From assembly GCA_025774405.1 (NCBI GenBank), contig JALGWB010000050.1, forward strand, positions 1 to 10,479: a stretch of 10,479 nucleotides of DNA, written 5' to 3'. The notes below the pieces were generated by a model, which ran no database searches, was not told the DNA's origin, and saw only the letters and a list, made by a program, of their open reading frames with translations. The position numbers and the translations under genes were made by a program. Shown in pieces: positions 1 through 6,407 of the stretch. The DNA is from a bacterium. GTDB taxonomy: Bacteria; Arandabacterota; Arandabacteria; Arandabacterales; Arandabacteraceae. The number at the start of each line of letters is the position of its first letter. The first letter of the stretch is position 1.

Positions 1-797
1 GTGAGGCTGCTGTAAAGATGGTCCTCTTGCATGCAGCCAGGGCTGGAGCAAGATGTGAGTTCCTGCGCCTTGGCGATTTCAGGATCGAAGCTTGTCGTGG
101 TTGTTTCAAATGCATTCCAGAGGGTAGCAAATGCGTGCTCGATGACGATCTCTATAGCCTGCTCGAGAAGACCAGTGATGCAGATGCTCTTGTCCTGGCT
201 GTTCCTGTCTATTTCATGGCACCTGCTGCAAGCCTGGTTACAGTACTCGATCGCCTGCTCACGATGGGCAATGCCAGAGTCAGGTCAGATCGTCAGGCGA
301 TTGCAATTACGATAATGGGTAACAGACAATGGCGGGGTGTTGCCGAACCTGTTGTGAACATGACAACAAGTCTGCTGGGATTCGACCTTGCTGAGGCTCT
401 GGCGCTCGAAGCTCAGGGTCCCGGTGAGGTGCTGCTTGACAATGGCAATGTTGCCAGGCTTCAGCAGTTAGGGACGATGCTGGCGAGCGGGCAAGCTTTG
501 AAACCATCGATCAGGCAAGGCGCATGTCCAGTTTGCAGAAGTGATTTCTTCAGGCTTGAAGATCGAGATCTTGCCTGTCCTCTTTGTGGCACGCGAATCC
601 AGTCAAATAGATACTTCTGCAATGGGATTGTGGCAGGCCTGCAAGGAAGACCCAGGTGGGGTCTTGCCTGGCTCAAGCAGCATATAGCCTCATGGATAGA
701 GCCATCAATAGAGCGTTACAAGGGCAAGCGACACGCATGCCTTGAGGCGATCAGACAGCTCAAACGAGCTTACGATGCCAGATCAGGAGGGGAGTAG
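1..797 (+). CDS. Iron-sulfur flavoprotein (NADPH-dependent FMN reductase/flavodoxin-like fold) with C-terminal zinc-ribbon-like segment; 5' partial
   Basis: The reading frame is open to the left edge: GAG GCT GCT GTA AAG precedes the first ATG at 18, giving EAAVK, which resembles the end of the flavin-binding loop (SPRxxGNSE-type) of this family. The gene therefore starts outside the window. Residues below are numbered from that ATG. A compact cluster C26-x2-C29-x2-C32-x6-C39 matches the [4Fe-4S] motif of iron-sulfur flavoproteins (Isf). VPVYFMAP at 62-69 followed by LDRL is the family's substrate/FMN loop. The family passes electrons between ferredoxin-like donors and FMN in the cytoplasm of anaerobes, and the true partner is not known here. 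Unusual is the C-terminal part, where C170-x2-C173-x13-C187-x2-C190 looks like a rubredoxin or zinc ribbon and is followed by a basic, Trp-containing tail. It ends 1 nt before the next gene's start, so it is probably translationally coupled to it. Confidence 0.8.
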   Translation, partial: EAAVKMVLLHAARAGARCEFLRLGDFRIEACRGCFKCIPEGSKCVLDDDLYSLLEKTSDADALVLAVPVYFMAPAASLVTVLDRLLTMGNARVRSDRQAIAITIMGNRQWRGVAEPVVNMTTSLLGFDLAEALALEAQGPGEVLLDNGNVARLQQLGTMLASGQALKPSIRQGACPVCRSDFFRLEDRDLACPLCGTRIQSNRYFCNGIVAGLQGRPRWGLAWLKQHIASWIEPSIERYKGKRHACLEAIRQLKRAYDARSGGE

Positions 798-798
798 T

Positions 799-1218
799 AT
801 GTATCAGAGGATATTGGTTGCATCCGACGGTTCTGGACCTGCAATAAAAGCTGCTCAAGTGGGAGCAAGGATGGCTTCAGCTTTTGGGGCATCGCTAACC
901 GTAGCGACTGTTGCCTACATGCCGCGGGTGTATGAAGGCGATGTCGGCTCTGAGATGCAGGAAGCCTATCTTGGTGAATGGCGACGTGTGCTCGCTGACA
1001 CTGTTGGTGTGGTCAAGAAGGATGGAATTGAGGCTCAAGCCAAGCTGCTTCAAGGTGGGGAACCAGCGAGGCAGCTGCTTGATGAGATCAAGAACAATTC
1101 TTATGATTTAGTGATTGTTGGACGAACCGGAGCCGGTAGCACTCTGCCGGACATCATGGGAGGTGTTAGCCGCAAGATAGCCGAAGTGGCGCCTTGCTCA
1201 GTGCTAATTGTGAGATGA
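799..1218 (+). CDS. Universal stress protein (UspA family), single domain
   Basis: A 139-residue protein, the normal size for a single Usp domain. It begins MYQRILVASDGS, the typical first strand with the acidic residue that contacts ATP. It ends with VGRTGAGS followed by a Gly pair and then CSVLIVR, the usual last strand. The ATP-binding signature is G-x2-G-x9-G-[ST]; here the final position is Gly instead of Ser/Thr, so nucleotide binding may be weaker. Family members are cytoplasmic ATP- or AMP-binding dimers linked to stress and energy limitation. The start at 799 is chosen because AGGAGGGGAG lies just upstream and the family's N-terminus begins there; an in-frame ATG at 742 would add 19 unrelated residues overlapping the previous gene. 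It sits between the flavoprotein and the butyrate kinase gene in one transcription unit, so a role in the same metabolic state is inferred. Confidence 0.9.
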   Translation: MYQRILVASDGSGPAIKAAQVGARMASAFGASLTVATVAYMPRVYEGDVGSEMQEAYLGEWRRVLADTVGVVKKDGIEAQAKLLQGGEPARQLLDEIKNNSYDLVIVGRTGAGSTLPDIMGGVSRKIAEVAPCSVLIVR

Positions 1219-1227
1219 GGTGATAGG

Positions 1228-2298
1228 ATGAGTCTTATTCTAGTGATAAATCCTGGCGGAGGATCAACCAAGATTGCTATTTTTGACGACGAGAACTGTG
1301 TTCTCAAGCGCACAATTTCCCATCCCCATGAGGAAATCTCGAAATTCCCTGACGTTCTCTCACAGCGTGTCTATCGCGAAGACGCCATAAGGGAAGCGCT
1401 CCGCCACGAGGGGGTTGTTCTTGGCTCACTTAATGCGGTCGTTGGAAGAGGTGGTGCTCTGAAGCCACTGGAAAGCGGTACGTATCGCGTAAACAAGCTT
1501 CTGGCTGAAGATATTCGAGCCGGGCGGGTCCAAACAGAACATGCCTCGAATCTCGGTGCACTTATAGCCTATGAACTTGCTAATGAGCTCGGCATTGACG
1601 CCTTCATGGTTGATCCAGTTTCAGTCGATGAGTTTATTCCCGAAGCTCGAATCTCTGGAATGCCTGAGATAGAGAGGAAGAGTCTTGATCATCCGCTGAA
1701 CGCCAAGATGGTTGCTCGCCGGGCAGCCGCCGACATAGGCAAGACCTATGAGACCTCCAACATGATCGTTGCTCATCTCGGGACTGGTATTTCGGTCAGT
1801 GCTCATATTCGTGGCAGAATGGTAGATGTCAACAACGCTCACGATGGCGGTCCGTTTTCAACGCAGCGCACGGGGAGTCTGCCGGTTACTCAGCTGGTCG
1901 ATCTATGTTTCAGCGGGAAATACACACGCGATGAGATGTTTACCCGGATCACACGGCAGGGTGGCATCAAAGCGTACCTCGGTACCGATGATCTCAGGGA
2001 AGTGGAGCAAATGATTGAGAAGGGCGATGAGCGAGCTGAACTGATACTCAGGGCTATGGCATACCAGGTGGCCAAGGAGATTGGTGCTTGTGCAACCGTT
2101 CTGGCAGGTGAGATAGATGCAATCATATTCACAGGTGGAATTGCCCATTCCAGGAGAGTAGTTGATCTGGTTAAGGAAAGAGTTGCATTTCTGTCTGAAA
2201 ACATAATTGTCTATCCCGGCGAGCATGAGATGGAGGCGATGGTTGCTGGTGCCTTAAGGGTCTTAAGAGGTGTCGAGCAGGCCAAGGAATACAAATGA
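1228..2298 (+). CDS. buk: Butyrate kinase-like acyl kinase (ASKHA fold), divergent active-site loops
   Basis: A 356-residue protein, the usual length for butyrate kinase (EC 2.7.2.7), which makes ATP from butyryl phosphate or branched-chain acyl phosphates. Family hallmarks are VVGRGG, the EHASNLGA segment, VDPVSVDEF, ISGMPEIERKS, FTGGIAHS near the C-terminus and the final ALRVLRG...AKEYK. Several conserved loops differ from the classical clostridial enzyme as I recall it: the N-terminal phosphate loop reads NPGGGSTK rather than NPGSTSTK, HLGTGISVSAH replaces HMGGGTSVGTH, and NNAHDGGPFSTQRTG replaces the NNxxDGEGPFSPERSG form, one residue shorter. Function as an acyl kinase is likely, but the substrate is not established. 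No phosphotransbutyrylase gene is next to it. AGGTGA lies about 5 nt before the ATG, and the 3' end overlaps the transporter start by ATGA. Confidence 0.85.
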   Translation: MSLILVINPGGGSTKIAIFDDENCVLKRTISHPHEEISKFPDVLSQRVYREDAIREALRHEGVVLGSLNAVVGRGGALKPLESGTYRVNKLLAEDIRAGRVQTEHASNLGALIAYELANELGIDAFMVDPVSVDEFIPEARISGMPEIERKSLDHPLNAKMVARRAAADIGKTYETSNMIVAHLGTGISVSAHIRGRMVDVNNAHDGGPFSTQRTGSLPVTQLVDLCFSGKYTRDEMFTRITRQGGIKAYLGTDDLREVEQMIEKGDERAELILRAMAYQVAKEIGACATVLAGEIDAIIFTGGIAHSRRVVDLVKERVAFLSENIIVYPGEHEMEAMVAGALRVLRGVEQAKEYK

Positions 2299-3212
2299 GT
2301 CGGCAGAGGCTTCTGCCAATTTCGCTCACAATCACAGCTGCCCTACTCTGGGGATCTTCATTCACGGTTGTTAAGGTTGGTTTGAGGTACTTTGATCCCT
2401 ATTCCTTTGTTCTCCTTCGCTTTGCAGCTGCAACCGTTGTCCTTCTGGCAGTCTTGGCGGGGCTGAGAAAGCTGGATGAATTCGTAAGCGCCTTCACTGA
2501 TAGATACGCGGTTTTGCTTGGAATGGTTCTGGCTGCGAGCTTTGGTTTTCAATTCAGGGGTCAGGTTGAAACCACAGCCTCTAAGGCAGCAATGATCGTG
2601 AACTCAAGTGTCGTCCTGGTTGCGCCGCTCAGTCTGGTATTGCTTCGGGAGCAGCTCGGATGGCGCAAGATTGGAGCGTTGGTAGTCGGAATGGTTGGGG
2701 TTTACCTGATCACGACAACAGGCAGTCGAGACAACGTAACCCCTGAAACCACACTCGGTAACATCCTGGTCTCATCTTCTGCACTGTGCTATGCGTTCTA
2801 TGTTGTGCTTACGAGGATGGCTGTGACCAGAAGACCTCACGGCGAACTGCCACTCATTGCGGCGGTCTTTGCCTGGTCGTTACCCTTCTTCCTGGTTGCC
2901 AGCATCGGCCGTAGTAGTTTTGATGCACCTCGAATCGCATATCTTGTCGTGGGCTATCTTGCGGTTTTCTGTAGCATCATTCCTTTTATCCTCTGGACTG
3001 CAGCGATCAGGCACATTGGTGCTCTCACTTCGGCAATAATGCTCCTTGCTGAGCTGGTCTTTGGTGTGGCGATTGCAGCCTATTTCCTCAAAGAGGCATT
3101 ACCGCCTCCGGTTATTGCAGGCTGTTGCCTTGTGTTTGCCGGGATAGCAATGGTGGTCTCAGAACGCCAGACGGATGCTGGTGAGAATCAGTCCACAGCC
3201 AATACAGGCTGA
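2295..3212 (+). CDS. EamA-family transporter (drug/metabolite transporter superfamily)
   Basis: A 305-residue, strongly hydrophobic protein with the length and pattern of a ten-helix DMT permease made of two EamA repeats, roughly residues 8-140 and 152-290. The first helix carries AALLWGSSFTVVKVGL, the typical EamA opening, and FVLLRFAAA follows at the second helix. The second repeat ends in a helix reading AGCCLVFAGIAMVV, a common EamA ending. These inner-membrane proteins usually export amino acids, metabolites or drugs, and the substrate cannot be read from sequence. The ATG overlaps the kinase stop codon (ATGA) and AAGGA lies about 6 nt upstream, inside the kinase gene, which indicates coupled translation. 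An exporter for an amino-acid or acid fermentation product would suit the context, but this is inference. Its last 25 bp overlap the end of the opposing ACT-protein gene. Confidence 0.88.
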   Translation: MSRQRLLPISLTITAALLWGSSFTVVKVGLRYFDPYSFVLLRFAAATVVLLAVLAGLRKLDEFVSAFTDRYAVLLGMVLAASFGFQFRGQVETTASKAAMIVNSSVVLVAPLSLVLLREQLGWRKIGALVVGMVGVYLITTTGSRDNVTPETTLGNILVSSSALCYAFYVVLTRMAVTRRPHGELPLIAAVFAWSLPFFLVASIGRSSFDAPRIAYLVVGYLAVFCSIIPFILWTAAIRHIGALTSAIMLLAELVFGVAIAAYFLKEALPPPVIAGCCLVFAGIAMVVSERQTDAGENQSTANTG

Positions 3213-5071
3213 ATCGCCTTGGTCAGATTTTCGATCTCAGCGAGCTCGAGCGATCTTCCCTGGTGAGATAGCCTGAACATCAGCAGGGTGAAGTCGTCAC
3301 CATCGACGACAGTGGAGCTTTCAAGACCAAAGGAATTCGCCAGTCTGATGATCTGTGGAAGGTAGTTCTTCTTTGGTTGATGGACGATTCCAAGCACTGT
3401 GTGCGATGCCCCGCGACCTGCCGGGCCAACCTCAATACTGCGCCAAACGATGGCTGGTCTGATACGTGATTCGGCTCTCCACTTCTCAATTGCCTCGATG
3501 CCGGTTATGACCTGCTCGAAAATCTCATTGTCAGGAACCGTCGGCGAGATTATCTGCTTATCGCCCAGTCTGGCGAGAATTCGACGGGCCAGTTCAGGAT
3601 CGTGACCCTTCTCGCTGACCATCGAACATATTCTTTCAGCCCTCGCCTGCCTAAGCTGTCTCCCCATCCGATCAAATATTCGTATCTTGGCACCAATCGG
3701 CTTCGTATTCCTTATAGCTTCCTCTATCCTGGTAAGGATGAGCTCATCGCGGTAAGGACCCTTCGATGTACCAAAGAATTTCCCGAAGTCAACCCACACG
3801 TCGATGATTGCAATCTCTTGAACCCGGGTAGCTTCTCCGGTTCCTGTGGTCATAAGCGATGGTTGATCAGGCATGGCTGCCTCGAGGCCATCAATCTTGT
3901 TTATCTCCGCGATGAGATCGAAGGCATGACCCCGATCAGCACCTGAGGTTACAAGCACAATCTTTATATTGGAGCGGCTGTGGGGATGCATATAAAGTTG
4001 AGGCACCCTCAGATTTCTTTCCTCTTCAATCATTACAGGGCAGATCTTCCTTCCAATGATCTCAACGCCTGGCGATAGTCGATCACATACTGGCACGTCC
4101 TCTATTGCTGTGAGCTTCCTTTCAAGTTCAACCTGCTGATCGGGGGATAGTGCCTTGCCTCTGGCATCGACTATTTCTATCCTGAATACATTTATGCCAT
4201 CCCCTGTGATAAATGCCTTGTCATATTTGCGCTGGTAGCCGGGTACTGTCTCATCGATGACCCTGAAGACGTCCCCCATTGAGAGGTCATGCTCATAGCC
4301 AGCCACTGATATGCCAGTGAGTGCGCCCGCCGGTGTATCAAGATTGCGGACCCTGGCATATATCCGACTCGTCTCCCTGACTTGCTTCTGAAAGGTGTAA
4401 TTGGTATAGATCAATTCAGCCAGATCCTCAGGTCTTCTTTCAGTCAGGTAGGCAAATGTTCTGGCAAGGACAAACCTTACGGCTTCGCCCTTTTCGCCGA
4501 ATAGATCTGGATATTCCGAGGGATCGGCAATCTTTCTCAGTTCCTTTCTGATGAGCGAGTATTGGTCAGCCTTCCTGGTAGCCATGATCAGAAGATCGCG
4601 CTTGCCAGTCTCCTCAGCGGCTCTCACTATGAGAGCCTCGCTTATCTCCGGTTCGAGCCTGAGAAGATGCTCAAAGGTGCCCTCATCACTCACATCGATT
4701 TCCATAAAGATCAACCCGACCTTGCGATCAGGTTCATCGATAAGCACTGCCTCACAAAATGCAATGTTGAATCCCTTCTCGTGCAAGGTGCCAGTGCAGC
4801 TGTCTATCAGGCCTGGCCAATCGAGCGCAAGCACAGCGAAGGTCACCGAAGGGCGTCCCAGTGCGTATTTCATTGGCTTCGGACTTATGTAGATCTGCAC
4901 AGCACCGGGCCGCTCCCTGTCTCGTTCGATCAGTTCAATCGCTATGGCAAGGTAGTGGGAAGGCAGGCGAGCGGGGTATCTGCCCGATGCTTTTATCATG
5001 TTGTAGGCTTCCTGTATTCTCTCATCCGGGATGCCCCTGTCAGCCAGTAGATCTCTTACTCTCCTTAGCAC
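3188..5071 (-). CDS. Large multi-ACT-domain protein of unknown function, last gene of the Tol-Pal cluster
   Basis: A 627-residue soluble protein with no signal peptide or membrane helix, so probably cytoplasmic. The N-terminal 50 residues are helical and charged. A clear ACT module lies at about 74-150 (VTFAVLALDWPGLIDSCTGT, then a strand VGLIFMEIDV), with the D-W-P-G-L turn typical of GlnD-type ACT domains. Weaker beta-alpha-beta ACT-like modules are seen near 245-325, 366-430 and 553-625. A region near 196-240 (FAYLTERRPEDLAELIY) does not match anything I recognise. ACT modules usually bind amino acids or mediate oligomeric control, but no nucleotidyltransferase, HD, kinase or dehydrogenase motif is visible. 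It might relate to the ACT-containing N-terminal part of large NAD-glutamate dehydrogenases; this is a weak guess. It uses a GTG start with GAGGAG about 5 nt upstream, overlapping the end of the cpoB-like gene 2 nt away. Confidence 0.7.
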   Translation of the reverse strand: MLRRVRDLLADRGIPDERIQEAYNMIKASGRYPARLPSHYLAIAIELIERDRERPGAVQIYISPKPMKYALGRPSVTFAVLALDWPGLIDSCTGTLHEKGFNIAFCEAVLIDEPDRKVGLIFMEIDVSDEGTFEHLLRLEPEISEALIVRAAEETGKRDLLIMATRKADQYSLIRKELRKIADPSEYPDLFGEKGEAVRFVLARTFAYLTERRPEDLAELIYTNYTFQKQVRETSRIYARVRNLDTPAGALTGISVAGYEHDLSMGDVFRVIDETVPGYQRKYDKAFITGDGINVFRIEIVDARGKALSPDQQVELERKLTAIEDVPVCDRLSPGVEIIGRKICPVMIEEERNLRVPQLYMHPHSRSNIKIVLVTSGADRGHAFDLIAEINKIDGLEAAMPDQPSLMTTGTGEATRVQEIAIIDVWVDFGKFFGTSKGPYRDELILTRIEEAIRNTKPIGAKIRIFDRMGRQLRQARAERICSMVSEKGHDPELARRILARLGDKQIISPTVPDNEIFEQVITGIEAIEKWRAESRIRPAIVWRSIEVGPAGRGASHTVLGIVHQPKKNYLPQIIRLANSFGLESSTVVDGDDFTLLMFRLSHQGRSLELAEIENLTKAIQPVLAVD

Positions 5072-5073
5072 TT

Positions 5074-5853
5074 TTACTCCTCTTGCTCAGGCGGTGGAGG
5101 CAGCTGCTTCAATTGCTCCTCGGCTTGCCTTGCCTCAACGGTTGTGGGATATTGATTGACCAGCAACTCAAGATACTGACGAGCGGTCAGGACATCGCCG
5201 GTGCCCGCATAGCAGAGGGCGAGTCTGTACATTGCTTCAGGTACACGATCTGCAGTTGGATAGTCGTCAATTACCTTTCTGAACTCATTGATGGCATTGT
5301 CATACTCACCGAGGGCGTAGTAGGACTGTCCTATCATGAACTGGGCATCATCTGAAAAGTCAGTTGAGGGATAGCGTTTGACGAAGTCACGAAACCCCGA
5401 TATTGCTGCCTGGAAGTTGCCCTTCATGAAATCGGCATAGGCGGTCTGGTAAATATGGGTCGCAAGAGTTGCGGTCGCGATCGATGTATCCACAATTGCT
5501 GGTAAGGTATCCCCGGTGGATACAAGTTGCCTTCCCATCGACAGTTTGGAAAGCTTGTAGCGGTTTTCCTTGACAAGCGATTCGAGGATTTCGATGCGGG
5601 TTTGAAGCTCGTCAAGTCGGCTCTGAAGCAGCGCCCTATTCGCTCTGACAGGTGTGGAGCTCCTGCCGACGGTTGAGTCAAGCTGGGCAACTCCAAATGC
5701 CACGGTGGCAAGCGAATCCTCGAGCATTTCGATCTCACGCTGGGTCTCATCGAGTCGGGCCTCAATCTCATAGATACGCCTACCATAGCAGCCAGGGAGG
5801 GTCAGAATAGCCAAAAGCAAAATGAAACCTGAGTAACAAGCACGTGATACCAT
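5074..5853 (-). CDS. cpoB: CpoB/YbgF-like Tol-Pal system protein, predicted lipoprotein with coiled coil and TPR repeats
   Basis: A 259-residue exported protein. A hydrophobic signal segment at 9-20 ends in a lipobox-like LPGC with Cys22; the residue after it is Tyr, not Asp, consistent with outer-membrane sorting. Residues 26-105 are a heptad-rich coiled coil (EARLDETQREIEMLEDSL), matching the N-terminal trimerising part of YbgF. Three TPR units follow at about 134-167, 170-204 and 207-241, with FRDFVKRYPSTDFSDDAQF as a typical YbgF/BamD-like repeat. In E. coli, CpoB coordinates Tol-Pal constriction with peptidoglycan synthesis by PBP1B. That protein is periplasmic and not lipidated, so the predicted lipid anchor is a difference. 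Its position right after pal supports the call. A GGGGA SD lies about 6 nt before the ATG. The tail is Pro/Glu-rich. BamD is an alternative, but the long coiled coil argues against it. Confidence 0.87.
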   Translation of the reverse strand: MVSRACYSGFILLLAILTLPGCYGRRIYEIEARLDETQREIEMLEDSLATVAFGVAQLDSTVGRSSTPVRANRALLQSRLDELQTRIEILESLVKENRYKLSKLSMGRQLVSTGDTLPAIVDTSIATATLATHIYQTAYADFMKGNFQAAISGFRDFVKRYPSTDFSDDAQFMIGQSYYALGEYDNAINEFRKVIDDYPTADRVPEAMYRLALCYAGTGDVLTARQYLELLVNQYPTTVEARQAEEQLKQLPPPPEQEE

Positions 5854-5863
5854 TGATAATCCC

Positions 5864-6388
5864 CTATCTTATTACGAACTCGGCACGCCTGTTCCTTGCC
5901 CATGCCTCCTCATTATGGCTCGGATCAATGGGGCGTTCCTCGCCGTAGCTTACAATCGAAATGCGAGATTTTTCAATACCGAATCTGACGAGGAAATCTC
6001 TTGCAGCCATTGCTCGCTTCTCACCAAGGGCAAGGTTGTACTCATCCGTTCCCCTTTCATCGCAGTGTCCTTCAATTACTATTCGAACATCCGGATGCCT
6101 GAGCAGGATCTCGGCATTCCTGGTGAGGGTTGCAATTGCCTGGTCAGTAAGATTGTATTTATCAAAGTCGAAGTGAATGGATTGAAGTATGATTTGCTCT
6201 TGCTCGACAGGTTCAAGTGGCTTTATCGGCGGAACCTTTTCTTCGGCTTCCCGCTCAGCCTTTGGTACCTTGGGTTGCTTCTCAACCTCAACTTGTTCTC
6301 TTTCCTCAAGGGGTCTGATTTTCTTTCCGTGGCAACCTAAGGTGACGGTCAGAGCAAGCATAACAAGACAGACGGTCAACAATCTCAT
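5864..6388 (-). CDS. pal: Peptidoglycan-associated outer-membrane lipoprotein Pal
   Basis: A 174-residue lipoprotein. The signal peptide ends with TLGC, giving lipidated Cys19, followed by a Glu/Lys/Pro-rich linker to about residue 65. The OmpA-like domain at about 68-174 has IHFDFDKYNLTDQA, then EGHCDERGTDEYNLALG, RAMAARDFL, IVSYGEERPI and the closing NRRAEFVI. Asp110 (in CDERGT) and Arg125 (in GEKRA) occupy the positions that hold the diaminopimelate side chain in OmpA/Pal structures, which implies a DAP-type cell wall. Pal anchors the outer membrane to peptidoglycan and binds TolB. Size and domain order are typical. Cys109 replaces the Ala seen in E. coli Pal. The ATG has GAGGGGGT about 6 nt upstream. 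The gene is 19 nt after tolB and 10 nt before the cpoB-like gene. Confidence 0.96.
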   Translation of the reverse strand: MRLLTVCLVMLALTVTLGCHGKKIRPLEEREQVEVEKQPKVPKAEREAEEKVPPIKPLEPVEQEQIILQSIHFDFDKYNLTDQAIATLTRNAEILLRHPDVRIVIEGHCDERGTDEYNLALGEKRAMAARDFLVRFGIEKSRISIVSYGEERPIDPSHNEEAWARNRRAEFVIR

Positions 6389-6407
6389 AGGATTACCCCC
6401 TCAACAC

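Noticed and set aside
18..797. Taking the ATG at 18 as the true start of the flavoprotein
   Set aside because: The frame is open upstream to the window edge and encodes EAAVK, which fits the family's flavin-loop helix. The normal N-terminal strand and flavin loop are missing if 18 is used, so the gene is 5' partial.
742..1218. An earlier start for the universal stress protein at 742
   Set aside because: It would add 19 residues unlike the family and overlap the flavoprotein; the ATG at 799 has a much better SD and the standard MYQRILVA beginning.
1903..2226. A 107-residue open frame antisense to the butyrate kinase gene
   Set aside because: The kinase reading is full length and well matched, and the antisense frame shows no domain or SD support.
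4861..5355. A 164-residue open frame on the + strand
   Set aside because: It lies antisense to the ACT protein and cpoB-like genes, has low-complexity leucine runs and no family features; it is a shadow of real genes.
5074..5853. Calling the TPR lipoprotein BamD
   Set aside because: BamD has no long N-terminal coiled coil and is not normally encoded after pal; the coiled-coil-plus-three-TPR layout fits YbgF/CpoB better.
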